Shown: positions 1 through 11,724, counted from the first letter of the stretch. The stretch is 64,000 nt of DNA from Stramonita haemastoma (GCA_030674155.1 CM060316.1:81973936-82037935); one strand, 5' to 3'. Made by a program: numbers and translations. Notes: generated from the sequence alone by a model not told the origin.

Positions 1-616
1 CCACCATATCTTCAGGGATTTTCTCTATTCTCTTTTTCTTTTTTTCTCGTTTAAGGGTTTTGTTATTTGTTGAACCCTGTGTTTGTTCATTTTGTTTTGT
101 TTCGTGTTATTTTGGCTTGGTTTGGTTTTCAGTTGTTGTGATTTTATAGATCATAATAGTATAGTTCAGATGAATTACTTTTTAAGTTTTCGTTTTAGTT
201 ACAATATTAGGCCTACAATGAATATTCTTATCTGAACACATGACAATTCAGCCATTGAAAATAGTGTGACGGGGGGGGGGGGGGGGGGGGCCGGGAGGGG
301 GTCAAGGGAGACAAACAACCCTTCATTCCCGGAGAGACACTCAGCGGTAGCCTAACTGTCACACAAACCCGTGTGTGTGTACACAGGCATAGTGGTTGAC
401 TGCTATCACATCAGTGCTTTCTACGGTTCCTTACAGCAATGAAATGTTGATTTCATGGCTTTGTATGTCCATTTTGTCCTCCGCATTTGTAACTCTCTGC
501 TGTTTTGTGAATGTCTTTAAAACCTCCCTTGCGTATCGATCTGTTTTTCTCTCTGCAGTTTACTGATCTGTCTGCCTGCCTTTCAGTCCGTCTGGCTGGG
601 TGGCCGCATTGTTGTT
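1..616. other. Intergenic, no gene seen
   Basis: T-rich unique sequence without a convincing coding frame. It contains an uninterrupted run of 20 G at 271-290 and a short (GT)n near 371. Nothing else is recognisable. Confidence 0.6.
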
Positions 617-957
617 CTTTTCAAGTCAAGTCAAGTCAAGTCAAAAACACTTTAATCATCCCTGAAGGGCAATTACAATACTGACAGGCATATTGATACA
701 AATCATAATCAAACACACGAAGGAGCTACATTTCTTATTTGTTCAAACATTATATAACTTCAAATAAAATGTCACAAACACTCACACTCTACGCGCGCGC
801 GCTTGCACACACGCAAACACACGCATACACACACACCAATGTTTAGATACAATGTTCTTAAAAACCATTGACTAGAAAAGACATATGATCACCATTATTT
901 ACACATTATACGCACGCGTTCACACCCGCACATATACATGCATGCATGCATGCACGC

Positions 958-962
<5 letters not shown>

Positions 963-1008
<46 letters not shown>
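963..1008. repeat. (CA)n microsatellite
   Basis: About 23 CA units inside the LINE 3' UTR. They are followed by C-rich/CA-rich low-complexity DNA to about 1143, with C10 and C16 runs near 1071 and 1113. Confidence 0.9.
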
Positions 1009-1010
<2 letters not shown>

Positions 1011-1311
1011 CCCCCCCTCCCCATACAATCCACACCCACCCGCCCCCACACTCACACATACACACACGCTCCCCCCCCCCCTATCCATACACACCATCCA
1101 CACCCACCCGTTCCCCCCCCCCCCCCCACACACACACACACACGCACATAATTGGTAGAAGACATGTGAATTTACAAGCAATTCCAAAAAAAAAAAATCA
1201 ATAAAGCCAAAAATAAGACATACTTATTTTATGGGTACATATGCATGTATGTGCACGCCTGTATGCATTGGCTACATACATAACAGTGGCAGGTAAGTAA
1301 TTCAGAGAAGC

Positions 1312-1418
<107 letters not shown>

Positions 1419-1748
1419 AACGAACAAACAAACAAACAAAAACAAAAACAAACAACCTAAGTCAGTGTTATTATGAGTTTAGAACTCGGATAGCTACTGG
1501 CACAAAGGAATTCCTTTTTCTGTTTGTTTTGCTGTTGTGGCATTGAAAACGACGTCCTGAAGGCAACAATTGAAATTCTGAAAACAGAGCGTGGGAGGAA
1601 TCGGCCAAAATGGCTCTTGCTTTACGTACAAGCTGCTGATTACAAAACTACCTGAAGTCTCTTTGTTCTTCTCCGATAATTTTAGAGCAGATTCTCACAA
1701 TTCTCTGAAGACCATTCTTGTTCTTAATGCTAAGGTTATTGTACCAGC

Positions 1749-1830
1749 AAATGAAAGCAAAACTTAAAACGCTCTCTATATAAGACTTGTAGAACAAAGA
1801 AAGAGAGCGTTTTAAGTTTTGCTTTCATTT
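1749..1830. repeat. Perfect 29-bp inverted repeat (hairpin)
   Basis: Arms 1749-1777 and 1802-1830 are exact reverse complements over 29 bp, separated by a 24-bp spacer. The arm 1749-1777 and the spacer belong to the minus-strand LINE coding sequence. The second arm lies immediately outside its truncated 5' end. The structure looks like a foldback copy made when the LINE copy was finished, though it would also fold as a small RNA hairpin if transcribed. Confidence 0.85.
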
Positions 1831-1831
1831 T

Positions 1832-2013
1832 CGGTCTTTTTCTTTCAATGCACAGAGACAATGGACAACACAAGCCGCTAACAGTCTCTGATGTCTTGTA
1901 TCATTTTGTGTGTGTGTGTGCTTTTGTGTGTCTTAGTGTCTGTCAGTCTGTAAGTCCGCCCATTGGTCTCTTTGTGTCACAGTCTGTCTGACTTTCTGTC
2001 TTCGGTTTGTCTC

Positions 2014-2095
<82 letters not shown>

Positions 2096-2367
2096 GTTGC
2101 TGTTGTTGTTGTTGTTGTTGTTGTGTACTTAAACACTTTGGGAATCTTAAAGACATTCTGGCTAGCGTACCCGTGCTGCTGTGTGCAAATTTAGGGTGTG
2201 TAAAACGAAAATATGACTGCCACATCGACCTTTTGATTTCTTTTTGAAAAGAAAATGTTTAGTCGACCATCTTTATACCTGAGACTATGAAGTGAAAATC
2301 GTGCTCCTACCACACATGTCATTCTCCTTGATATTGAATGAACGTTTTCCAGGTTGTTTTTTGTTTC

Positions 2368-2457
<90 letters not shown>

Positions 2458-2756
2458 GGTGTGTGTGTGTGTGTGTGCGTGTGTATGTGTGTGTATGTGT
2501 ATGTGTGTTTGGTTGGTTGGTTAGTTAGTTGATTGGTTGGTTGCGAGGGGGGGGGGGGGTTAAGCCTGGAGGGGAAAGGGTAAAAATCCGATTAAATGAC
2601 CAAGAACAGAACAGATTTAGTGAAAGGTCTGATGTCTAGCAGCCATTTTAGTTCCACCGATCACAGCTTGCCTGCCAAAGTCACGTGACGTCTTTACAAC
2701 TCATCAGAAATCACGATGGGCTGCAGCTAGTTTGGAGCTGGCTCCGAGTGTATGCC
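1832..2756. repeat. Microsatellite-rich spacer, (GT)n and (TTG)n
   Basis: Contains (GT)n at 2014-2092 followed directly by (TTG)n to 2123, a second interrupted (GT)n at 2371-2512, and G13 near 2547. No gene is seen; open frames here are Cys-Val or Thr-His translations of the repeats. Confidence 0.85.
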
Positions 2757-5700
2757 AGGAGTAAGGTGAAGAACACTGCCTGTCTGCAGTAAGGTGAAGA
2801 ACACTGCCTGTCTACAGTAAGGTGAAGAACACTGCCTGTCTGCAGTAAGATGAAGAACACTGCCTGTCTGCAGTAAGGTGAAGAACACTGCCTGTCTGCA
2901 GTAAGGTGAAGAACACTGCCTGTCTGCAGTAAGGTGAAGAACACTGCCTGTCTGCAGTAAGGTGAAGAACACTGCCTGTCTGCAGTAAGGTTGAAGAAAC
3001 ACTTGCCTGTCTGCAGTAAGGTGAAGAAAACACTGCCTGTCTAGCAGTAAGGTGAAGAACACTGCCTGTCTGCAGTAAGGAGAACACTGCTGTCTGCAGT
3101 AAGGTGAAAACACTGCCTGTCTGCAGTAAGGTGAAGAACACTGCTGTCTGCTAGTAAGTGAACACGCTCATGTCAGTAAGGTGAAGAACACTGCCTGTCT
3201 CTAGGTGAAGAACACTGCTATCTAGTAAGGTGAAGAACACTGCCTGTCTGCAGTAGTAAGAACACTGCTGTCTGCGTAAGTGTACACTGCTGTTCAGAGT
3301 GAAGACTCTGCCTGTCTGCAGTAAGGTGAAGAACACTGCCTGTCTTACAGTAAGGTGAAGAACACTGCCTGTCTGCAGTAAGGTGAACACTGCCTGTCTA
3401 CAGTAAGGTGAAGAACCTGCCTGTCTACAGTAAGGTGAACACTGCCTGTCTACAGTAAGGTAAGAACACTGCCTGTCTACAGTAAGAGTGAAAACACTGC
3501 CTGTCTACAGTAAGATGAAACTGCCTGTATGCAGTAAGATGAACACTGCCTGTCTGCAGTAAGGTGAAAACACTGCCTGTCTACAGTAAGGATGAAAACA
3601 CTGCCTGTCTGCAGTAAGTGATGAACACTGCCTGCCTACAGTAAGATGAACACTGCCTGTCTACAGTAAGGATGAAAGAACACTGCCTGTCTACAGTAAG
3701 GTGAAGAACACTGCCTGTCTACAGTAAGGTGAAGAACACTGCCTGTCTCAGTAAGGTGAAGAACACTGCCTGTCTCAGTAAGATGAAGAACACTGCCTCT
3801 CTGCAGTAAGGTGAAGAACACTGCCTGTCTGCAGTAAGGTGAAGAACACTGCCTGTCTGCATTAAGATGAAGAACACTGCCTGTCTGCAGTAAGGTGAAG
3901 AACACTGCCTGTCTACAGTAAGGTGAAGAACACTGCCTGTCTGCAGTAAGGTGAAGAACACTGCCTGTCTGCATTAAGATGAAGAACACTGCCTGTCTAC
4001 AGTAAGATGAACACTGCCTGGTTGCAGTAAGATGAACACTGCCTGTCTACAGTAAGGTGAAAAACACTGCCTGTCTACAGTAAGATGAAGACTGCCTGTA
4101 TGCAGTAAGATGAACACTGCCTGTCTGCAGTAAGGTGAACACTGCCTGTCTACAGTAAGGTGAAGAACACTGCCTGTCTGCAGTAAGGTGAAGAACACTT
4201 CCCTGTCTACAGTAAGGTGAACACTGCCTGCCTACAGTAAAGTGAAGAAGACTGCCTGTCTACAGTAAGATGAACACTGCCTGTCTGCAGTAAGATGAAC
4301 ACTGCCTGGCTACAGTAAGATGAACACTGCCTGTCTACAGTAAGGTGTAGAACACTGCCTGTCTACAGTAAGGTGAACACTGCCTGTCTACAGTGAGATG
4401 AACACTGCCTGTCTGCAGTAAGATGAAGAACACTGCCTGTCTACAGTAAGGTGAAGAACACTGCCTGTCTGCAGTAAGGTGAAGAACACTGCCTGTCTGC
4501 ATTAAGATGAAGAACACTGCCTGTCTACAGTAAGATGAACATTGCCTGTTTGCAGTAAGATGAATACTGCCTGTCTACAGTAAGGTGAAGAACACTGCCT
4601 GTCTACAGTAAGATGAAGACTGCTTGTCTGCAGTAAGATCAACACTGCCTGTCTGCAGTAAGGTGAACACTGCCTGTCTACAGTAAGGTGAAGAACGCTG
4701 CCTGTCTGCAGTAAGGTGAAGAACACTGCCTGTCTACAGTAAGGTGAACACTGCCTGCCTACAGTAAAGTGAAGAAGACTGCCTGTCTGCAGTAAGATGA
4801 ACACTGCCTGTCTGCAGTAAGGTGAACACTGCCTGGCTACAGTAAGATGAACACTGCCTGGCTACAGTAAGATGAACACTGCCTGTCTACAGTAAGGTAA
4901 AGAACACTGCCTGTCTACAGTAAGGTGAACACTGCCTGTCTACAGTAAGATGAACACTGCCTGTCTACAGTAAGATGAACACTGCCTGTCTACAGTAAGG
5001 TGAAGAACACTGCCTGTCTACAGTAAGGTGAAGAACACTGCCTGTCTGCAGAAAGGTGAACACTGCCTGTCTACAGTAAGGTGAAGAACACTGCCTGTCT
5101 ACAGTAAGGTGAACACTGCCTGTCTGCAGTAAGGTGAAGAACACTGCCTGTCTACAGTAAGGTGAAGAACACCGCCTGTCTACAGTAAAGTGAACACTGC
5201 CTGTCTACAGTAAGGTGAAGAACACCGCCTGTCTACAGTAAAGTGAACACTGCCTGTCTACAGTAAGATGAACACTGCCTGTCTGCAGTAAGATGAAAAC
5301 TGCCTGTCTACAGTAAGATGAACACTGCCTGTCTACAGTAAGGTGAAGAAACTGTCTGTCTGCAGTAAGGTGAACACTACCTGTCTGCAGTAAGGTGAAG
5401 AATACTGTCTGTCTGAAGTAAGGTGAACACTGCCTGTCTGCAGTAAGGTGAAGAACACTGTCTGTCTGCAGTAAGGTGAACACTGCCTGTCTGCAGTAAA
5501 GTGAAGAACAGTGTCTGTCTGCAGTAAGGTGAACACTGCCTGTCTGCATCAAGGTGAAGAATACTGCCTGTCTGCAGTAAGGTGAACACTGCCTGTCTGC
5601 AGTAAGGTGAAGAACACTGTCTGTCTGCAGTAAGGTGAACACTGCCTGTCTGCAGTAAGGTGAAGAATACTGCCTGTCACAGTAAGGTGAAGAACACTGC

Positions 5701-6343
5701 CTGTCTACAGTGAAGTGAACACTGCCTGTCTACAGTAAGATGAACCATGCCTGTCTGCAGTAAGATGAACACTGCCTGTCTACAGTAATGTGAAGAACGC
5801 TGCCTGTCTGCAGGAAGATGAACACTGCCTGTCTGCAGTAAGGTGAAGAACACTGCCTGTCTACAGTAAGATGAACACTGCCTGTTTACAGTAAGATGAA
5901 CACTGTTTGTCTACAGTAAGAGGAACACTGCCTATCTACAGTAAGGTGAAGAACACTGCCTGTCTACAGTAAGGTGAAGAACACTGCCTGTCTGCAGTAA
6001 GGTGAAGAACACTGCCTGTCTGCAGTAAAGTGAACACTGCCTGTCTATAGTAAGGTGAAGAACACTGCCTGTCTGCAGTAAGGTGAACACTGCCTGTCTA
6101 CAGTAAGGTGAAGAACACTGCCTGTCTGCAGTAAGGTGAACACTGCCTGTCTACAGTAAGGTGAAGAACACTGCCTGTCTACAGTAAAGTGGAGAACACT
6201 GCCTGTCTACAGTAAGGTGAAGAACACTGCCTGTCTGCAGTAAGGTGAACACTGCCTGTCTGCAGGAAGATGAACACTGCCTGTCTGCAGTAAGGTGAAG
6301 AACACTGCCTGTCTGCAGTAAGGTGAACACTGCCTGTCTGCAG
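2757..6343. repeat. 3.6 kb minisatellite, 28-bp and 25-bp units
   Basis: Tandem array of a unit reading GTGAAGAACACTGCCTGTCT, then G/A, then CAGTAAG (28 bp). A 25-bp variant lacks one GAA. Roughly 130 copies are present. Common variants are CTGCAG versus CTACAG and GGTGAAG versus GATGAAG. The proximal part (2757-3140) is nearly pure 28-mers; about 3000-3320 carries many irregular one- to four-base losses; from 3600 on, 28- and 25-mers alternate. Three 28-bp units equal 28 codons, which explains the long minus-strand open frames full of LLQTGSV/DRQCSS motifs. They are not genes. Confidence 0.95.
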
Positions 6344-6814
6344 AGAGCCTTTTTTCAAGCAGCAGGAACTTACAGCATCCTACCGATGTCCACACGCGAT
6401 GGTACCCTCCTCACTGGCCTGGAGGAGAGGCTGACAGTGGCATGTGTGCACAAGTGTGCAACTCGTTTCGGCTTTGCTTTTTTTCCTAACGTGTCACGGC
6501 AAGCGGAAGATGCTCTCTACCATACCGCCTACTTGACAGGTGCTTTTATTACCTGCATGATAGATAGCCCAAGGCTGGCTATTTTTAGTCATCTGTACCA
6601 TAGGCCATGGTTGGCTGGCATACTGACAGCTGGATGGGGTTTTAACGTGTGCTTAGATATCACGTATGCACTCACACACACATACACTTGCCCGCACGCA
6701 CGCATCTTAGCGCACACGCACACCGTCTGATCGAATCTGTTGACTGGGAATAAAATTTCTGACACAACTGACACAATTCAGTCGTACTTATTTATTACTT
6801 AATTAGTTAGTTAT
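6344..6814. other. Unique spacer, no gene identified
   Basis: A plus-strand frame of 135 codons runs from the last minisatellite unit to about 6730. I recognise no domain in it, and its end is a CA-rich stretch. It may be degenerate repeat sequence. The last bases grade into the T-rich tail of the following SINE. Confidence 0.4.
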
Positions 6815-7042
6815 TTGTTTGTTTGTTTGTTTATTTATTTATTCTTTTATATCGAGGATGGTGGAATAAACATCCATGTGCTGTTTTTTACATCCAGTCC
6901 CCATGTGTTACAGTTTTTGTAAATCTTGCCATCTATTCCCACCGGCACACAATTGCCTAACGAAAAGCGGAACATGATTTAACGTGTGCGAAGATGTTCT
7001 GCGTGCGTTCGCACACAGGGCCTTGGTTTATGGTCTCACCCT
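6815..7042 (-). mobile_element. SINE-A copy, 5'-truncated
   Basis: Minus-strand copy of the SINE whose complete form lies at 58855-59190. Visible parts are the (AAATA)n-type tail, the TCGATATAAAAGAATAA 3' end, the GGGGACTGGATGTAAAA block, and the core with ACGTTAAAT and CGAACGCACGCAGAA. The tRNA-like head has been lost or is unrecognisable beyond 7042. Confidence 0.8.
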
Positions 7043-7851
7043 TCAACTGATGAGTCCGATTCTAACCTGGGAGTTATTTCCCGACATGAGCACCTGACAC
7101 CCTCAATGAAAGACTGACACTGCTAGGTGTGTTTGATCAACAGTACAATTCTTTTTTTCTTTTGGGTAGTCACCATCGTGAATAGCTGTCGCAATGGTGG
7201 TCATTTCATGGAAGTGTGATTAAACAGAAGCAGGTAGAGACTTCGAAATTTGTCACTTTTCGTTTTCATCTCTCCATCGTTTCCACGCTTTCACCATAAT
7301 GATTTTTTGAGAGGGAGTGGGGGGCCTTTGTTTGGTTGGAGGAGGTGGGGGGGGGGGGCAGCAGTTGTTTGGTTGGAGGCTTTTGTTTGTGTTTGAAAGG
7401 TGGTTTTGCTTGTTTTCCTTGATTTGTTTTGTTTTGAGGCTTAAAGGCACTTCGGTGGCTTTATTGCTACTTGACTTTTGTCTAGGTTGCGTCGTCGTCG
7501 TTGTCATCTTCTTTTTCTATTTTTCTTCTTTTTCTTCCTCTGTGTGTGTGTGTATGTGTGTGTGAGGGGGGGGGGGTATTGTCTTCTTTCTCGCTTTAAG
7601 AGGCTTTTTGTTTTTAGGGTGCCTTGTTTTGCTTAGTATTTTTTTGTTAATATTGTTGTTGTCGTTGTTGTTGTTGTCAGCTGAAGACCTTTTAGACCGT
7701 ACACGCATTTCCAATTTTCCATAAAGATTCCACGAAAATACGCCATATAAGCTACATGTGTCTGCTCAGTCAAACCAGGTGAAAGCTTGTTCATGTGCAT
7801 GTATGTGCACACACATACACACACATTTTGTCTCTGTCTGTCTGTCTTTCA

Positions 7852-7852
<1 letters not shown>
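7043..7852. other. Low-complexity G/T-rich spacer
   Basis: Contains a G11 run near 7348, G9 near 7566 and (GTT)n near 7655. No coding frame other than low-complexity ones. Confidence 0.6.
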
Positions 7853-7948
<96 letters not shown>

Positions 7949-7964
7949 CCCTCTCCCTCTGTCA

Positions 7965-8057
<93 letters not shown>

Positions 8058-8094
8058 CCCCCCCCCCCTCTCCCTCTCTCTCTCTCTCTGTCGC

Positions 8095-8155
<61 letters not shown>

Positions 8156-8269
8156 TTATCTATCTATTTATCTATCTCTTTCCATCTACACACACATATA
8201 CACACGCATGCACGCGTACACATACACACACACATGCACGCGCACACACACACACACAAACGAACCACA

Positions 8270-8346
<77 letters not shown>
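7853..8346. repeat. Compound microsatellite (CT)n-(CTAT)n-(CA)n
   Basis: Impure (CT)n from 7853 to about 8095, (CTAT)n from 8096 to 8178, then CA-rich sequence and a pure (CA)n at 8271-8346. The roughly 200-codon Ser-Leu and Thr-His frames across it are repeat translations. Confidence 0.95.
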
Positions 8347-8350
<4 letters not shown>

Positions 8351-8924
8351 CCTTCCTTCTCAAAAACTTTAAGGAATAACATCAGTGCTCTGTCTTGCAG
8401 AAGAACATTAACTTTTGTTTAATCATAGCTTGCACACAAAAAAACTATGGGAAATGTGAGAAGAATAAAGTTAAAGGCAGAACAGGGATGAAATGATGCA
8501 AAATGGAAAACTATTTTTGAAAAAAAAAATTTAAAAAGAGGAGGGAGGGGAAAGGTTGTTGTGTCGTAAAGTTATTATTGTCGTAAAATGGTGTACACCA
8601 TACAAAAGGTGTCTTTGACTATCTGTTGATAGCTTAGCTTATAAACCATTTCTGTCCTGTCTTCAGAGACGTGACCTTCACGTCTGTTCTTAATGTGAGA
8701 TCTTCAACATTCCATTCTGTGTTTGGCTTTTGCTGTCTGAAGAAGTTTATCAAGACATCTACATCCTATTTAACTTTATACTCTGGTGTTGCTGTACTCC
8801 TTCCAAACCCTTTCATGAACCTAACAACAAAAAGTTCAGTTCCCATATGTATACATCAATTGGTGTGTACAACTCATGAAATAGCACTACTAGCAGTAGT
8901 AATAAGCGCTTTGATTTGTTTTTG
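8347..8924. other. Spacer, no gene identified
   Basis: An 88-codon plus frame at 8671-8934 has no recognised domain. The block probably belongs to the element whose 3' tail follows. Confidence 0.4.
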
Positions 8925-8970
8925 CAAGATATAGCGCTATATAAATTCCATTTATTATTATTATTTTTAA
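8925..8970 (+). mobile_element. 3' tail of an L2/CR1-mobilised element
   Basis: The sequence ATATAGCGCTATATAAATTC followed by (ATT)n is a widespread 3' end of SINEs and LINEs in aquatic animals. Only the tail is clear; the body upstream cannot be delimited by eye. Confidence 0.4.
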
Positions 8971-9785
8971 TGGACGGGCTCAACAGAAATAAGAACTTCT
9001 CCCTTGGTCTGGATACTTCCTGCTAAAAAAAAACCTTTTTTTAATTTTAAAGAATCTTCTTTTCTCCACCAGTTGGGCTGCCAATGCACAGACTTTAACA
9101 ATCGCAAGATAAACGAGATACCAAATCTAACATATCCAGATGTCTTTGTGAACGTGCCAATCAGGTAAAACAACAGATTTTTCCCGGGAAGGTTAGGGAT
9201 TATTTTTTTTATCATTCAAAATCTCGATTGAGGTTTTACTTAAGTAATATCTTTTTGATTACATTCTTCTATGCCGTGTTGTTAAGTGTATCGATGAAAA
9301 ATAAGCTAAGCATTTAAAAAATAATTTCAAATTACTTTTTGACCGGATTTGCGCTGTTGGAACGTCTTAATCCAGTTAGCGACAGGGAATCCATCTAACG
9401 ACACCACAGATGGTTATTTTGAAAAAAAAAAAAAAAAAAAAAAAAAGCTTACCACCCCCCTCCCCTTTCACCCCCCCCCCCCCCCCCCTCCTTACCCTCT
9501 TCCATCCAACTTTCTCCTCTTTCCGTGAGACAGCGTTTCAGCAGATGTGGTGACAAAATCTGATTTGGTGCTCAGTTTGGGTGAGGGGGTTGTTTTACAG
9601 GAAATGAGACTGACTGGAGCGGTGTCCGTGGGATTAAATGTTTTGATTAGTTTTGGCTCGACACTGGAGCCCTAACGTGTATCTTGTTTCTGGTTTTCAT
9701 GTAAGTCTGGTTTATCCTAGTGTGAGTGTGTGCTCAGTCTCTACATCTCCATCTGTTTGTTGCTCTGTCTGTCTGTCTCTCGTGG
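8971..9785. other. Spacer with A and C homopolymers
   Basis: No gene. It has a run of about 26 A at 9421-9446 followed by C-rich runs at 9470-9489. The rest is unique A/T-rich sequence. Confidence 0.6.
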
Positions 9786-9790
9786 ACCGT

Positions 9791-9831
<41 letters not shown>

Positions 9832-9968
9832 GCTTACACACACACACACGCACGCACGTTTTCCCGCTTACACACACACACACGCACGCTCGCACGCACG
9901 CACGCACACACACACACACTCCCTCACTCACACACACACACACTCACACACGCACGCACGCACGCGCG

Positions 9969-10031
<63 letters not shown>
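9786..10031. repeat. (CT)n and (CA)n microsatellites
   Basis: (CT)n to about 9832, then interrupted CA/CGCA repeats, a CG-rich alternating segment at 9957-9977 and a pure (CA)n to 10030. The alternating purine-pyrimidine stretch is a Z-DNA candidate. Confidence 0.9.
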
Positions 10032-10032
<1 letters not shown>

Positions 10033-10059
10033 TGTTTAAACAATTATCAGTGTATCCAG

Positions 10060-10264
10060 TTAGGATGTCGCATTTTGCTAAATGTATCCCGTTTTCTTCT
10101 TTTAAAATATTGGTTGAACTGCTGTTGGTGGCGATACTGTTATGTAGGGGTAGGGAGGGGGTTTCTTAGCTTTATTCCCTGATTAGGGCAAGGGCCGGAT
10201 GAAAAATAGTATGTAATGCTTACTCTGTAACCCTTGAAAAATAAAGATATTCATTCATTCATTC
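10060..10264 (+). mobile_element. LINE 3' UTR fragment with (ATTC)n tail
   Basis: Unique sequence ending in CCCTGATTAGGGCAAGGGCC, then a CTGTAACCCTTGAAAAATAA signal and four ATTC repeats. The CCCTNATTAGGG hairpin, AATAAA and short tandem tail form the usual 3' end layout of L2/CR1/Daphne-type LINEs. Coding sequence is not recognisable upstream, so this is a strongly 5'-truncated copy. Confidence 0.5.
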
Positions 10265-10269
10265 ATTCT

Positions 10270-10301
<32 letters not shown>

Positions 10302-10326
10302 GTCTCTGTCTGTCTGTCTGTGTCTC

Positions 10327-10376
<50 letters not shown>

Positions 10377-10401
10377 GTCTGTCGTTGGGGGGGGGGGGGG
10401 G
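10265..10401. repeat. (CT)n/(CTGT)n microsatellite with G run
   Basis: Impure (CT)n with CTGT blocks from 10269 to 10385, then G17. It resembles the array at 15320-15569 on the far side of the LINE, so the LINE appears to sit inside one interrupted microsatellite. Confidence 0.85.
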
Positions 10402-10519
10402 TGAATACAGGCATTGCACCTGCAAGAGGCACGAAAATTGCGCTGCAGGTATTTGCTTGGTACCAAGGACTGCGGCAGTACTTTGAGGTGTCACTTTGCC
10501 AGGACAGCCATAAAGTACC

Positions 10520-11503
10520 ATGCCTTCGGGACCATTAGTCTTCAGAGCGCAGTGTGGCTGCTTCTTGACAGTATTTTTGTCTTTTGTGGCAAGAAGAGTT
10601 AAGAAGAAAATCGCCATGCGTGTAGCCATTCTGACACTGCGCACACGCGTCGCCGGTGTCACCTTAGGCTTGCTCCTGACGTTGATGTTTTGGGGCGGGC
10701 TACTTTTGCGGTGTGGCGACGTGGAGCAGAATCCCGGGCCTCTGCCTTCCAAGTCCGAGTCCATGAGGCAGACACGGCTGACCAGCAGTGCACGGGGCTC
10801 CAGCTCTGACCGAATGGCTGCTACCCAGGACAGCGGACAGGCGACTCCTCCTCCTCCTCCTTCTTCTTCCCAGGACACCGAAATCTTGGCAACGTTGCAC
10901 AGTTTCCAGAGGGACATGAACAGTAGATTTGAAAGAGTGGACCAAAGGTTTGAAGACCTCACCAAGCAGGTGGCGGACATCAAGGAGGATATGAGGGGCT
11001 TGAGGGAGGAGGTGAGTGACTTACGACAGCAGAACCGGGACCTGACAAAGACCAACACTGACTTACAGAAAAAAGTGGACACATTAGAAAGGAAAGTTGA
11101 TGACTTGGAAAATAGGTCCAAAAGAAACAACGTTATTTTTCATGGTATCACAAGAAGAGAGAATGAGGACTGTGCCGGTGTGTTACAAGACATTTTGACG
11201 GACCAAATGGACATGACAGAAACTATTGACTTTGACAGGGTTCATCGTCTGGGTGGAAAACCTGATGCACCCATTATAGCGAGATGTTTTTCCTATAAAG
11301 ACAAAGTAAAAATCCTAAAAGCAAGAAGAAAGCTAAAGGGCAGTAACGTTTTTGTAGGTGAGGACTTCTCGGAACGTGTAAGGAAGATACGAAGAAAGCT
11401 GACTCCCTTCATGAAAGATGCTAGGAGCAAGGGCCAGAAATGTACCATGGTCTTTGACCACCTTGTTGACGGACGGCGACTGTACCTTGACACACTGACA
11501 TAG
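10520..11503 (+). CDS. LINE ORF1 protein with 2A motif and L1-ORF1-like domain
   Basis: 327 codons from ATG 10520. A second ATG at 10616 would give 295 codons beginning with a signal-peptide-like hydrophobic stretch (GVTLGLLLTLMFWGGLLL). Domains from 10520: two hydrophobic segments (residues about 10-25 and 45-62), a 2A motif GDVEQNPGP (66-74), a Ser/Pro/Gln-rich linker with a proline run, a long heptad coiled coil (about 120-200, including DLTKTNTDLQKKVDTLERKV), then NRSKRNNVIFHGI and an RRM/C-terminal-like region with RVHRLG and GSNVFVGEDFSERVRKIRRK. ORF1 proteins of this kind bind the element RNA. It is undamaged although the ORF2 beside it is broken. Confidence 0.8.
   Translation: MPSGPLVFRAQCGCFLTVFLSFVARRVKKKIAMRVAILTLRTRVAGVTLGLLLTLMFWGGLLLRCGDVEQNPGPLPSKSESMRQTRLTSSARGSSSDRMAATQDSGQATPPPPPSSSQDTEILATLHSFQRDMNSRFERVDQRFEDLTKQVADIKEDMRGLREEVSDLRQQNRDLTKTNTDLQKKVDTLERKVDDLENRSKRNNVIFHGITRRENEDCAGVLQDILTDQMDMTETIDFDRVHRLGGKPDAPIIARCFSYKDKVKILKARRKLKGSNVFVGEDFSERVRKIRRKLTPFMKDARSKGQKCTMVFDHLVDGRRLYLDTLT
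10715..10741 (+). other. 2A ribosome-skipping motif (D-V-E-x-N-P-G-P)
   Basis: The codons read GDVEQNPGP, an exact match to the conserved 2A core, preceded by the hydrophobic stretch LGLLLTLMFWGGLLLRC. In the 2A mechanism the Gly-Pro bond is not formed, so translation would release an N-terminal leader of about 41 residues (from ATG 10616) and continue with proline as the first residue of mature ORF1 protein. 2A motifs at the N-terminus of APE-type LINE proteins of marine invertebrates are established knowledge; activity of this copy is inference. Confidence 0.85.
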
Positions 11504-11724
11504 ACGAAATAGCAGGTTGGCCTGCCCAGTGATGTGTTTTGGGAGGGGCGCAAAATATGTTCGACACCGGCAGAATGCCAAACTGTCAACAGTGTCAGTG
11601 CACGTGCAGTCTGTGACAGAAACAGGGCTAAGCTACGTGTGCCTTTTGCACAGCAGGTGGAAGATAAGTGTGATGGGGGAGGGCTGGGGGAAGAAAAAAC
11701 ATTCCGGCTGCAGAAAAATGCGGT

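Noticed and set aside
2711..5642. Many minus-strand frames of 60-145 codons rich in LLQTGSV and DRQCSS
   Set aside because: They are the 28-bp minisatellite read through; three units equal 28 codons, and frames end wherever a unit has an indel.
2757..6343. CRISPR-like array of 28-bp repeats
   Set aside because: Units are directly adjacent with no unique spacers, and the surrounding sequence is eukaryotic.
7758..8422. About 200-codon Ser-Leu/Tyr-Leu-Ser-Ile frames
   Set aside because: (CT)n and (CTAT)n translations; all three plus frames are open in parallel.
10255..11130. 291-codon minus frame opposite LINE ORF1
   Set aside because: Antisense shadow of ORF1; contains Arg-Glu repeats from (CT)n and no domain.
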